DNA of 64,000 nt from Granulicella sp. (GCA_027452215.1 DAIDGQ010000035.1:62001-126000); one strand, 5' to 3'; shown: positions 41,043 through 49,541, counted from the first letter of the stretch. The notes: a model not told the origin generated them from the letters alone. Program-made: numbers and translations.

Positions 41043-42320
41043 CTACTTTCGGACTGCGCGACGCAGGCGAATATCTTCGGCTCGAATCGTCGGAGAATCC
41101 TCGGCGAGGATAGAGGCACGCTCGAGGACGTGAGCCAACTCGCGAACATTGCCAGGCCAATCGTGAACGCATAGCTTGTCGAGAGCTGCGCCGGAGAGCA
41201 TCTTGCGGGGCGAGGATTTTCCCATAAGTGCGAGGAAGTATTCACACAACAGGGCGATATCCTCGGTACGCTCGCGCAGTGGCGGCACGTCGATGGGAAA
41301 CACCGCCAGGCGGTGATAGAGATCAAGGCGGAAGCTGCCCTCGGTAGCGCGCTTCTCCAACTGCTGATGCGTTGCAGCGATCACGCGTACATCGACTTTC
41401 AGGGTGTCGTTATCGCCAACGCGCTGCAGTTCCCCGCTCTCCAAAAAGCGCAGCATCTTGGCCTGCAATGCGATGGGCATCTCGCCGATTTCGTCGAGGA
41501 AGAGGGTTCCACCGTGCGCAGCTTCGATGCGGCCGGTGCGGGACTGGACGGCACCCGTGAAGGCGCCGCGGGTGTGTCCGAACAGCTCTGCTTCAAGTAG
41601 GGCCTCTGGGATGGCTGCGCAGTTGAGCACAACGAATGGCTTAGAGGACCGAGTGCTGAGGCGATGCAAGGCACGAGCCACGACCTCTTTACCAGTTCCT
41701 GTCTCGCCTTCGATCAACACGGTCGCCTTACGCGGCGCAACCAACCGGATGATGCGTGCCAGTTCAAGCATGCTGGCGCTCTCACCCACCATCTCATCAA
41801 TCAAAAGCGACGGCACGATTACGGAGGGCGGTTGGGGGGAGATGCGCGGCGACTCGAATTGCACAGCGTCGAGCACTGGCAACGGATATAGGGACTGTCG
41901 CACCGTGCCGGCTGTCGGCTCAGAGGCCGTTGTGACGTCCCCAGAGACCTCGTCCGGGGACGGGGTTGTTCTTTTGGCCGCACCGACGGCCTCCCGAAGA
42001 GCATGCAGCAGTTCATGGCGGCGCGGGCTGCGAGTGCCACCGACAATGGGGTCGCCATCGACACGCAACACATCCATTCCTGGATACATGGCGCCGATCT
42101 GCTCCGCAAACTCCATCACCTCAAGATCGGGAAGCCAGTGATCGAGGAGGAGAGCTTCCGTAGGATGGTCTTCAAGCTGTGCGATGGCCTCAGCACCGCC
42201 GCGCGCCTCACGCACATGCCAGCGGAGTCCGCTCAAGCTGTGATGAAGTCGCTGGCGCAATGCAGGATCCGCGCTGGCCAACACTACCGTTCTGTCGTAG
42301 CTCATCGTTTGCGATGCCAT
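41043..42320 (-). CDS. Sigma-54-dependent activator with degenerate receiver and no DNA-binding domain
   Basis: A 425-residue bacterial enhancer-binding-type protein. The N-terminal receiver-like domain keeps the acceptor aspartate (D60, EALLLDHWLPD). It has lost the first acidic pair (VVLASADPAL instead of V.DDDPAL) and the conserved lysine near the end. The AAA+ domain is complete: GETGTGKE (205-212), GAFTGA (252-257) for sigma-54 contact, GGTLFLDEIGE, and FRLDLYHRL. The protein ends at RAEDIRLRRAVRK, right after the AAA+ lid, where other NtrC-type proteins continue into a Fis-type helix-turn-helix. It resembles Helicobacter FlgR in plan. Start ATG with AGGAAC 8 bases upstream. Confidence 0.93.
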   Translation of the reverse strand: MASQTMSYDRTVVLASADPALRQRLHHSLSGLRWHVREARGGAEAIAQLEDHPTEALLLDHWLPDLEVMEFAEQIGAMYPGMDVLRVDGDPIVGGTRSPRRHELLHALREAVGAAKRTTPSPDEVSGDVTTASEPTAGTVRQSLYPLPVLDAVQFESPRISPQPPSVIVPSLLIDEMVGESASMLELARIIRLVAPRKATVLIEGETGTGKEVVARALHRLSTRSSKPFVVLNCAAIPEALLEAELFGHTRGAFTGAVQSRTGRIEAAHGGTLFLDEIGEMPIALQAKMLRFLESGELQRVGDNDTLKVDVRVIAATHQQLEKRATEGSFRLDLYHRLAVFPIDVPPLRERTEDIALLCEYFLALMGKSSPRKMLSGAALDKLCVHDWPGNVRELAHVLERASILAEDSPTIRAEDIRLRRAVRK

Positions 42321-42351
42321 TCTTTGTTCCTGCTTCCTATGGTTCGGCTGG

Positions 42352-42582
42352 TTACTTAACGACGGCGTCTTCGCAAATCAGGCGCTGACGCATGCGGTCA
42401 ATCACCGCAAACATTCTCAGTGTCTCCTCGAGGCCGCCGTCCACGGCCTCGAGCAACGCCTCTTCATTGCCCATCATCCGCCCGATTTCAAGGCGGCATT
42501 GCAGGGCCGTGAGCGGCTGACAAAGCTCGTGGAGATCTGCATGTAACTGATTCAAAACATCGTCCCGTTCCGGTAAGCTCAT
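42352..42582 (-). CDS. Stand-alone histidine phosphoacceptor (DHp/HisKA-like) protein
   Basis: A 76-residue protein consisting of little more than a two-helix hairpin. The first helix holds an H-box, ADLHELCQPLTALQCRLEIG, with the candidate phosphorylated histidine H18. The second helix is AVDGGLEETLRMFAVIDRMR, matching the end of HisKA. There is no sensor region and no HATPase domain. GGAG lies 6 bases before the ATG. It sits 9 bp after the response regulator and 31 bp before the sigma-54 activator, so all three likely share an mRNA. It could be a phosphotransfer protein, a kinase scaffold or a degenerate kinase fragment. Confidence 0.75.
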   Translation of the reverse strand: MSLPERDDVLNQLHADLHELCQPLTALQCRLEIGRMMGNEEALLEAVDGGLEETLRMFAVIDRMRQRLICEDAVVK

Positions 42583-42591
42583 GTCCGTCTC

Positions 42592-43380
42592 CTAGGCTCC
42601 ACGGGCAAGTTCAAGCGCATCCGGAGGATCCTGCTGAGCAGACTGGGATGTCGTTTTGCTGTGGAGTGAGGGCTGTTCGAAGCGTGGTATCCGGCGCTTA
42701 TCGCGAAGCCGATAGCCTGATCCCCGAACGGTCTCGATGACCGAACTCGCCAACTCGTCCTCGGGATGTGCGGCGGCGAGCTTCTTGCGCAAATACGTAA
42801 TATAAACATCGATGATGTTGGTGCCGCACTCCGGGGTCGAGTGCCAGACCTGGGTAAGCAACTCCGCCCGAGAAGAACAAACGCCGCGCCGCAGCATCAG
42901 AGATTCCATCAAAGTGAACTCCTTGGCGGTGAGGTCGATAGGTACCCCTTCGTAGCTCACCGTGCGTTCCATGCGATTCATTTCGACACCGCCGAAACGC
43001 AGAACCGGATCGGCGAAGCGCTCTCGGCGCCGGAGGAGAGCACGGCAGCGGGCCATCAACTCATGGAAGCTGAAAGGCTTGAGCACGAAGTCGTCGGCGC
43101 CCAGATCAAGACAGCGGACGCGTTCCTGAACCAGGCTCCGACCGGTGAGCACCAGAACGCCCGTTCCCGGGAAATCCGTCCTCATCGCCACTAGGACGGA
43201 TGTGCCATCGCGACGGGGTAGTCCCAAATCCAATACCATCAAATCTGGCGGCTGTAGGGCGGCCATCTCGAGGGCGGTATCGCCATCGACCGCCCACTCC
43301 ACGTCGTGCCCCTCAAGCATCAGGCCCTTCCGGAGAAATACCCCTAACGAGGGATCATCTTCAACAACCAAGACACGCAT
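42592..43380 (-). CDS. OmpR-family DNA-binding response regulator
   Basis: A 262-residue two-domain regulator. The receiver has the acidic pair in VLVVEDDPSLG, the phosphorylatable Asp in LMVLDLGLPRRDGTSVL, the Thr/Ser in VLVLTGRS and the Lys in FVLKPFSFHEL. The OmpR winged helix has TVSYEGVPIDLTAKEFTLME and NIIDVYITYLRKKL, then VRGSGYRL. A ~35-residue polar tail follows. It is the first gene of an operon with the stand-alone histidine protein and the sigma-54 activator. No full-length cognate kinase is nearby. Confidence 0.95.
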   Translation of the reverse strand: MRVLVVEDDPSLGVFLRKGLMLEGHDVEWAVDGDTALEMAALQPPDLMVLDLGLPRRDGTSVLVAMRTDFPGTGVLVLTGRSLVQERVRCLDLGADDFVLKPFSFHELMARCRALLRRRERFADPVLRFGGVEMNRMERTVSYEGVPIDLTAKEFTLMESLMLRRGVCSSRAELLTQVWHSTPECGTNIIDVYITYLRKKLAAAHPEDELASSVIETVRGSGYRLRDKRRIPRFEQPSLHSKTTSQSAQQDPPDALELARGA

Positions 43381-43633
43381 AGCACTCCTTCCACTTAGCT
43401 GAGACTCATTTCTATGAATCTCATCGGCGCTGACATCGATGCACTCTCCATCGCTGTCCTATAACCATCCACTGCCCGGTGGCGCGGGACAACGAATACC
43501 TATGCGGATCTAATGATTGGTTCTCCCACTTTGGGACGCTCCTGCCGAGTTCCATTTTGGAGCTTGATGTTAGCGACGAGGATTCCTCCAAAATTTCGCT
43601 GCAAATTCGCCTTTTATTCGCTACACTATCGGC
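43381..43633. other. Divergent promoter region between the response regulator and lexA
   Basis: About 250 bp between two divergent starts. It contains the three TTCGC repeats in front of lexA. No additional gene is supported. Confidence 0.5.
43595..43621 (+). promoter_or_regulatory. Candidate LexA-binding region: three TTCGC repeats at 11-bp period
   Basis: TTCGC occurs at 43595, 43606 and 43617, exactly one helical turn apart, ending 12 bp before the lexA start. Direct repeats at an 11-bp period are also the geometry of the alphaproteobacterial LexA box (GTTC-N7-GTTC). LexA usually regulates its own promoter, so this is the most likely SOS operator here. No CTGT-N8-ACAG or GAAC-N4-GTTC site was seen in this region. 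Confidence 0.55.
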
Positions 43634-44239
43634 ATGGCAATGACGCGGCGTCAAAAAGAAGTCATCGACTTTCTCTCCAGCTTCACGACCAGGAATGGCT
43701 ACTCTCCGTCTTACGAAGAGATTGCAGCCGGACTTGGACTCAATTCATTGGCCACCGTGCACAAGCACGTTACGAATTTGCAGAGCAAGGGGCTGTTGCA
43801 AAGGGAGCATAACCGGAGCCGGTCCATTGATGTGATTCCACAGCGACCGACCCGCAAGATTACGGACCGTTTGCCGCTACTTGGCCGCATCGCCGCCGGT
43901 CGGCCGGTCGAAGCGATTGAAACGGCAGAGACAATCTCACTGGGCGACATTATTGGGAATCGCGAGGTGTATGCATTGGAAGTTCGGGGCGACTCCATGC
44001 GAGACGAGCACATCGTGTCGGGCGATTATGTACTGGTGGAGCGGACCAACATGGCGAACGAAGGGGAGATCGTGGTTGCGCTAGTCAACGGAAGCGATGC
44101 AACCCTCAAGAGGTTCTATCGTGAGGGAAACCTGATACGACTGCAGCCTTCGAATACCGAAATGCAACCGATCTATGCTCCTGCAGGCAATGTCAGCATC
44201 CAGGGCAAGGTGTTAGGGATGCTTCGTAAGTACGCCTGA
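43634..44239 (+). CDS. lexA: SOS repressor LexA
   Basis: A 201-residue repressor/protease. The N-terminal winged helix starts TRRQKEVIDFLSSFTTRNGY and has the recognition region LGLNSLATVHKHVTNLQSKG. The self-cleavage site is A88-G89 in GRIAAGRPVEA. The Ser-Lys dyad is S121 (VRGDSMRDEHI) and K159 (DATLKRFY). All residues for RecA-stimulated autocleavage are present. Full length for the family. The start ATG at 43634 has a second ATG two codons later. No strong Shine-Dalgarno is visible. Confidence 0.96.
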   Translation: MAMTRRQKEVIDFLSSFTTRNGYSPSYEEIAAGLGLNSLATVHKHVTNLQSKGLLQREHNRSRSIDVIPQRPTRKITDRLPLLGRIAAGRPVEAIETAETISLGDIIGNREVYALEVRGDSMRDEHIVSGDYVLVERTNMANEGEIVVALVNGSDATLKRFYREGNLIRLQPSNTEMQPIYAPAGNVSIQGKVLGMLRKYA

Positions 44240-44331
44240 ATCTCCGCCAGACGGCTGCTGGATGGAACCGCCGCGCCAATTACTGCGTAACTGCACTCCG
44301 AAGAGCAAATTTTCATTGCTTCGGAGGCCTC

Positions 44332-45558
44332 TTGAACACGTCCACTAGAACGAAGTCGAGATCGCGGAAACGGCTTTGGATCATCCTCGCCGTCATATTC
44401 TGTCTCCTTGGAGGCGGAGGGTTTGTCGCAGCTAAGAGCCTCAATAGCTCTCCCCCACTGGATCCATCACAATTGGGGACAGTGGAGACCGGAGACATCG
44501 CTCGTTCGGTAGTGGCAACGGGCAAGGTCCAGCCGATCACCGAAGTTGAGGTGAAATCGAAGGCCAGCGGCATTGTCACCAAACTCGATACCGATATCAA
44601 CCAGACCGTTCATACGGGCCAGGTGCTGGCGCAGTTGGACCAGGAAGAGATACTTGACCAAGTAGCGGCGCAGAAGGCTCAGCTAGCTGCAGCGCAGGCG
44701 AGTGCGCGATCAGCTTCAGCAGCCGTGGCCTACGATCAGGTTGCGGCAGAGGCTCCGGACCTGCCGATGTTTGAACACTCGTATCATCGGGCGTTGGAGA
44801 TGCAAAAGGACGGCGTGGTGTCGCAGCAGACGCTGGACGATGCGCAGCAAAAGTACTTTGCGGCTCTGAATATGCGCGACAAGGCTGTGGCACAGATTGC
44901 CGTGGACAAGGCGAAGGAACATCAGACAGCGTCGCAGGTTCAGCAGGCTCAGGCGTCCCTGAATCAGTTGGAGGAGCAGCTTTCGTACACTACTGTTACG
45001 TCACCAATCGATGGGGTAGTGTTGTCGCGCGATGTACAGGTAGGCGATGCAGTGAGCTCGATCCTGGTACTCGGTTCGACGGCAACGCTGGTAATGACGC
45101 TGGGGGATATTCATCAAGTGTATGTAAAGGGCAAGGTCGACGAATCCGATATCGCCAAGGTCTATCTCGGACAGGGGGCCCGTATCAAAGTACAGAGCTT
45201 TCCTGGGAAGACATTCGCGGGCCGGGTAACAAAGATTGCTCCATTGGGTGTCGAGAAGGACAATGTCACGACGTTTGAGGTACAGATTTCGATCGATAAT
45301 CCGGGTGGAGAGCTAAAGGCCAACATGACGGCGAATGCTGAGATCGTGCTCGAGGAGCATAAGAATGTGCTGAGCGTTCCAGAGCAGGCAGTGATTTACG
45401 ACAAGGACCGGAATGCGTCAGTGTGGGTACCGGACGCACATGGCAAGGATGGCCATCGGGTCGTGAGCATCAAGACTGGTATTTCAAATGGCAGTCGCAT
45501 CGAGGTGCTGTCTGGGCTGAAGTCAGGCGACAAGGTTGTCCTGCAGCAGACATCGTAA
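44332..45558 (+). CDS. Periplasmic adaptor (HlyD/MacA-type membrane fusion protein)
   Basis: A 408-residue adaptor with an N-terminal membrane anchor (RLWIILAVIFCLLGGGGFVAA). The barrel-sandwich half is VVATGKVQPITEVEVKSKAS, followed by a coiled-coil hairpin (~residues 105-220, Ala/Gln-rich), the second half YTTVTSPIDGVVLSRDVQVG and a beta-barrel. The end is IEVLSGLKSGDKVV. MacA-type adaptors usually precede an ABC transporter (MacB), but here the next gene is a DUF4097 protein and no pump is nearby. The start is TTG at 44332 with GGAGG 4-5 bases upstream. Confidence 0.9.
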   Translation: MNTSTRTKSRSRKRLWIILAVIFCLLGGGGFVAAKSLNSSPPLDPSQLGTVETGDIARSVVATGKVQPITEVEVKSKASGIVTKLDTDINQTVHTGQVLAQLDQEEILDQVAAQKAQLAAAQASARSASAAVAYDQVAAEAPDLPMFEHSYHRALEMQKDGVVSQQTLDDAQQKYFAALNMRDKAVAQIAVDKAKEHQTASQVQQAQASLNQLEEQLSYTTVTSPIDGVVLSRDVQVGDAVSSILVLGSTATLVMTLGDIHQVYVKGKVDESDIAKVYLGQGARIKVQSFPGKTFAGRVTKIAPLGVEKDNVTTFEVQISIDNPGGELKANMTANAEIVLEEHKNVLSVPEQAVIYDKDRNASVWVPDAHGKDGHRVVSIKTGISNGSRIEVLSGLKSGDKVVLQQTS

Positions 45559-45583
45559 ATTCAATTGAGAGAAGGTGAACTCC

Positions 45584-46459
45584 ATGAAATTTGAACTCAT
45601 CGCAGGCGCAGCACTACTGATGGCTTCGTCGGCAGCAATTGCTGCGGATAACCAGTTCGAACGAACACTGAATGTTTCCGGACAGGCCAATCTTTTCGTG
45701 TCGACGGGAGCGGGAAACATCAGAATTCATCCGGGGACGGACACCCAGATACACGTGGTCGGCCATGTGCATGCGGGATGGAACATGTTTGGTATCAGTG
45801 GCTCGGTCGGCAGCATCAAAGCACGCATGGATCGCATCGTTGCAAATCCTCCGATTGCGCAAGACGGGAACACGGTACATGTAGGCGAATCGAACGATCG
45901 GGAACTCTTCAACAATATCAACATCGACTATGACATCTCGGCCCCAGCGGGGGTAGCGCTCAACCTTCGAAGCGGCTCTGGCGATATTGAGAGCGATCAT
46001 TTGGGCCGCTATCTTTCTGCATCAAGCGGTTCAGGCGATGTGCGAGCGCATGGCGTTCATGGCCCCGCAGACCTTGGCACAGGATCGGGCGATATTGAGT
46101 TGGAAGAAGAGGGGCCTGGAGACATCAAGGCAAAGACAGGGTCGGGGAATATCAAGGTTCATGGCTTGAACGGCGGCTTCACGGCACGCAGCGGCTCTGG
46201 TGATATTGACGCAGATGGCCGACTTATTGGCCCTGCGAATCTTGCATCGGGATCGGGCAACATCAAGCTGCATCTCACGCCGGATGCGCGCTTCAACCTG
46301 GAGGCATCGACAGGCTCGGGGGATATTCACGTTCGCTTTCCGGGGGCTCCCGAACAAGGCGATAACTCGCGGCATCACATGACGGCGCCGATCAACGGCG
46401 GTGGAACGCCACTGGAGGTACGCACCGGCTCGGGCAACATCGAGATCGATAGCCACTAG
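45584..46459 (+). CDS. Exported DUF4097-type beta-repeat protein
   Basis: A 291-residue exported protein. The signal peptide is KFELIAGAALLMASSAAIAA. The body is a run of short beta-strand repeats built on S-G-S-G-D/N-I/V (RSGSGDIE, SSGSGDVR, GTGSGDIE, KTGSGNIK, RSGSGDID, ASGSGNIK, STGSGDIH, RTGSGNIE), about eight copies from residue ~130 to the end. This is the DUF4097 pattern of surface beta-solenoid proteins. Function is unknown. The start at 45584 has AGAAGG 6-8 bases upstream. It follows the adaptor gene by 25 bp. Confidence 0.88.
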   Translation: MKFELIAGAALLMASSAAIAADNQFERTLNVSGQANLFVSTGAGNIRIHPGTDTQIHVVGHVHAGWNMFGISGSVGSIKARMDRIVANPPIAQDGNTVHVGESNDRELFNNINIDYDISAPAGVALNLRSGSGDIESDHLGRYLSASSGSGDVRAHGVHGPADLGTGSGDIELEEEGPGDIKAKTGSGNIKVHGLNGGFTARSGSGDIDADGRLIGPANLASGSGNIKLHLTPDARFNLEASTGSGDIHVRFPGAPEQGDNSRHHMTAPINGGGTPLEVRTGSGNIEIDSH

Positions 46460-46509
46460 CTGTTTACATCAGGCTTCGCGAGAACCGCCTGGGCCGATAC
46501 ACTGCAGAC

Positions 46510-47235
46510 ATGGTCACTAGCAAACCCCGCTTGCTGGTCTTCGATCTCGATGGCACACTCATCGATTCGTCGCTCGACTTATGCAACTCGGTGAATGCGG
46601 CGCTGCAACACGTCCGTAAACCAACGCTGCCCAATGCTCTGATCGCGAGCTATATCGGTGACGGAGCGGCTATGCTGGTTCGACGTGCGATGGGCGATCC
46701 CGGGGATCTGGACGCGATGCACCCTAGCGATGGGGATGACCTGTTCCGCCGCGCATTTGATTTTTTTCTCCACTACTATCGTGAGCATAAACTCGACAAC
46801 ACGCGCTGCTACGACGGCGTGATTGAAGCCCTGACGCAGATAAGGACGCGCCACCCGGACCTTCCGATGGCGGTGCTGACCAATAAGCCAGTTGATCCGT
46901 CGCGCGCCATTTGCAGCGCTCTGGGACTGGAGCCATTCTTCTTTCAGAACTATGGCGGCAACTCATTTGAAACCAAGAAGCCTGACCCGATGGGGCTACT
47001 CACGCTGATGGAGGAAGCGGCTTCCCTGCTCATTGGCAGCTCCGATACGGCACCGCTGATGCCCGAAGAGGTGGTAATGATTGGGGACTCTGATGTGGAC
47101 GTGCTCACGGCGCGCCGATGTGGGGCCCGCTCCCTGGGGTGCACGTTTGGCCTTGCCCCGGCTGCGCTGGCGACGTCAGTACCAGACGGGACGGTCGATC
47201 ATCCCTCGGAGTGGCCCGCAGCGCTGGGACTTTAG
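46510..47235 (+). CDS. Phosphoglycolate phosphatase-like HAD hydrolase
   Basis: A 241-residue HAD phosphatase of the Gph/PGP type. Motif I is LLVFDLDGTLIDSSLDL with both catalytic Asp, motif II MAVLTNKP, motif III FETKKPDPMGLL, and motif IV VVMIGDSDVDVLTARRCGA. The cap helix region (residues 20-95) and length fit phosphoglycolate phosphatase, which salvages 2-phosphoglycolate from DNA repair or photorespiration. Substrate assignment is by similarity of motifs only. Confidence 0.9.
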   Translation: MVTSKPRLLVFDLDGTLIDSSLDLCNSVNAALQHVRKPTLPNALIASYIGDGAAMLVRRAMGDPGDLDAMHPSDGDDLFRRAFDFFLHYYREHKLDNTRCYDGVIEALTQIRTRHPDLPMAVLTNKPVDPSRAICSALGLEPFFFQNYGGNSFETKKPDPMGLLTLMEEAASLLIGSSDTAPLMPEEVVMIGDSDVDVLTARRCGARSLGCTFGLAPAALATSVPDGTVDHPSEWPAALGL

Positions 47236-47236
47236 G

Positions 47237-47749
47237 CTATTTCTTCCATGCGCCAAGCAGGCGCCGCAGCACGATGAGTTCGCCCGTGTGATAGGCCGCG
47301 TGATCCGCGATCAGCAATGCCTCTCGCAGCAGTGACTGGCCGTCTCCCCAGGCAAACGGAGCGATGAGCGCCGCATCGTCAGTAGCATTGAGCAGCCTTT
47401 CAAAAGCAACGCGGTCTTCTTTGATGTGATGGATAGCTTGCTCCCACGCATCCGCGCTGGGGGGCTGAGGATTCTTTGGCCAGTAGGCCTCAGGCCACGA
47501 GCGCGGCTTATAGCTGCCGTCGGAGTTATTGCTGAAGTCGAGAATATCGCGCTGCGCGATACGGATGTGTTCAAGAATCTGCCACGCGGAGTAGGGGAGG
47601 TTTTCGGGGATAGCGCCACGGAGGTGCTCGGGGAAATTAGTCACTGCGTCCTCAAAGGTAGCGTGGGCCTGCCCGCCGTCCAGCAGTGTCTGCAATTGCT
47701 CTCTGAGAGCCCGTCCAAGTTTTGCTTCTGCCGTTGCTAGATTTGTCAT
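47237..47749 (-). CDS. DinB-family protein
   Basis: A 170-residue four-helix-bundle protein of the DinB/YfiT superfamily. The metal-binding histidines are recognisable in PYSAWQILEHIRIAQRDILD and in LIADHAAYHTGELIVLRRLL near the C-terminus, the latter being the family's YHxGE signature. Members are metal-dependent thiol transferases or of unknown function. It is the last gene of a leftward set with the ROK kinase (15 bp gap) and the ZIP transporter. Confidence 0.88.
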   Translation of the reverse strand: MTNLATAEAKLGRALREQLQTLLDGGQAHATFEDAVTNFPEHLRGAIPENLPYSAWQILEHIRIAQRDILDFSNNSDGSYKPRSWPEAYWPKNPQPPSADAWEQAIHHIKEDRVAFERLLNATDDAALIAPFAWGDGQSLLREALLIADHAAYHTGELIVLRRLLGAWKK

Positions 47750-47764
47750 GAACGATGAGATGCT

Positions 47765-48688
47765 CTAGAGTTCGCCAACGTCGCGTCGTCGCGAAGGCCA
47801 GAGCCACGCAGCACCACGGACACCGCTGGAATCGCCATGCACATTGCGCAGGATTGGGGTCTTGATACCTCCGCCAAAGCCATAGTCTCGAAGTCGGGAG
47901 GACAGGCCCCCCTCATACAGACGGCTGAGATTTGACAGACCGCCTCCGATGACGATCGCGTCGGGATCGAGCACGTTGACGACAGTGGACAGGCCCCGTG
48001 CCATTCGTTCCACAAGGCGGTCAAGGGCTTCGTTGGCCTCGATGTCGCCAGCTTCGGCGGCCGCCACGATCTCAACTCCGCGAAGATTGCGGCTGGTAAC
48101 ACGGGCGAAATCCCACTCAAAACCGGTGCCCGAGATCCAGGTTTCAAGGCAGCCGTGATGCCCGCAATAGCATAGCGGGCCAGGTGATTCTTCGGCCGTC
48201 GCCCAGGGGAGCTGCGTATGCCCCCACTCCCCGCCCACACCGTTCGGGCCCGCATGCACACGGCCGTTGATGGAGACTCCGCCCCCGCATCCGGTACCGA
48301 AGATGACACCGAAGACTACCTCGAAATCGCGCGCAGCACCATCGGTTGCCTCGCTGACCGCAAAGCAGTTTGCATCGTTGGCGCAGCGAACCTCGCGGCT
48401 GAGAGCCACGCTTAGGTCCCTCTGCAACGGCTGCCCATTGAGCCATGTCGAATTTGCATTCTTTACGAGCCCAGTCGATGCGACAACCGTTCCCGGAATC
48501 CCTACGCCAACAGTGCCCGTCTGCCCAGTCTCCGTCTCCAACTCACGCACCAGGTTGACCACCGCAGCAATGGTCCCGGCGTAATCACCCTTCGGTGTCG
48601 CAACGCGAATTCGCTGCAGTTCCAGACCCGCGGGGTCGAGAGCAATCGCCTCAATTTTCGTACCGCCCATATCCACGCCAATTCGCAT
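47765..48688 (-). CDS. ROK-family sugar kinase
   Basis: A 307-residue ROK protein. The ATP-binding opening is RIGVDMGGTKIEAIALD. The sugar-binding/catalytic block CANDANCFAVSEATDGAARD contains the D of the DN motif. ROK zinc ligands appear in VGGEWGHTQLPWA and CYCGHHGCLETWISGTGFE (H, C, C, C). A second ATP motif is DAIVIGGGLSN. The zinc-containing type without an HTH matches fructokinase/glucokinase (Mak-like). The exact sugar is uncertain. Confidence 0.92.
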   Translation of the reverse strand: MRIGVDMGGTKIEAIALDPAGLELQRIRVATPKGDYAGTIAAVVNLVRELETETGQTGTVGVGIPGTVVASTGLVKNANSTWLNGQPLQRDLSVALSREVRCANDANCFAVSEATDGAARDFEVVFGVIFGTGCGGGVSINGRVHAGPNGVGGEWGHTQLPWATAEESPGPLCYCGHHGCLETWISGTGFEWDFARVTSRNLRGVEIVAAAEAGDIEANEALDRLVERMARGLSTVVNVLDPDAIVIGGGLSNLSRLYEGGLSSRLRDYGFGGGIKTPILRNVHGDSSGVRGAAWLWPSRRRDVGEL

Positions 48689-48734
48689 TCGGTCCTTGCT
48701 GCTCCTATATCGATGTTGCTTATCTTGTTCTATC

Positions 48735-49541
48735 CTAAACGCCCGGAAGATGGGTCAAGCTTAGCGCGAGAGCAATACCGCTGGCCAGACACACGATCTG
48801 CCAAAAGACGGCCCAGGGTCTGCGCTCCGTCTGCAACTCGGGCATCAGATCGACCAACGATATATACAGAAAGCTCCCTGCGCTCACGGGCAATAGCCAT
48901 GCCACCTGATGCGAACCCTGCTCTCCAACCGCAACGACTATAGCCCAGCCAAGCACACTCGATAGACCCGCACCGATAGCAAGTAAAGCTGCGCGACCTC
49001 GCGCCAGTCCCATGTGAACAAGGAGGGCGAAGTCTCCCAGGCGGTGTGGAATTTCATGCAGTCCAACTGCGAGGGCCGTCACCCACCCAACGCGAGGGTC
49101 AATCGCGAAGGCAGCGGCCACGCTGGTTCCATCGACTAGGCTGTGGGTCACGGCACCGAGCAATAAAGTAGCAGGCTTGGAGGAGTGATGGTGATCATGA
49201 TGCCCCTGATCGTGGGCTTCTTCCGCATCCGTTGCCGGCTCGGCACTGACGCCGGATACGACATGGAAGACTCGCTCAAAGCTGTACAGCGCGAGCATCG
49301 TCAGCACCACCGTGATCCACACGGCGCTCCGATTTCCCAGGACTCCGACGGCTTCTGGCAGTAGATGGGCGGCGCCCGTCGCGAGCAGAACTCCTACGGC
49401 GATGCTGATCACATAAGGGAGAGCACGGCGCAGCCAGGCGTCCGACCGGCGCAGAGATAGAACAGCAATGGCGGCGAGCGCCTGCACACCTATCACTGCG
49501 ATCAACGATTCGAGTACTCTGCTTTGCACTGCGCCTCCCAC
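48735..49541 (-). CDS. ZIP-family metal transporter
   Basis: A 268-residue membrane protein with about eight transmembrane helices. The metal sites are on TM4 (THSLVDGTSVAAAFA) and TM5 (VGLHEIPHRLGDFALL), the H...D / HEIPH pattern of ZIP zinc transporters. A His-rich cytoplasmic loop (HDQGHHDHHHSS) near residue 115 is the usual variable metal-binding loop. It probably imports zinc or another divalent cation. Confidence 0.92.
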   Translation of the reverse strand: MGGAVQSRVLESLIAVIGVQALAAIAVLSLRRSDAWLRRALPYVISIAVGVLLATGAAHLLPEAVGVLGNRSAVWITVVLTMLALYSFERVFHVVSGVSAEPATDAEEAHDQGHHDHHHSSKPATLLLGAVTHSLVDGTSVAAAFAIDPRVGWVTALAVGLHEIPHRLGDFALLVHMGLARGRAALLAIGAGLSSVLGWAIVVAVGEQGSHQVAWLLPVSAGSFLYISLVDLMPELQTERRPWAVFWQIVCLASGIALALSLTHLPGV

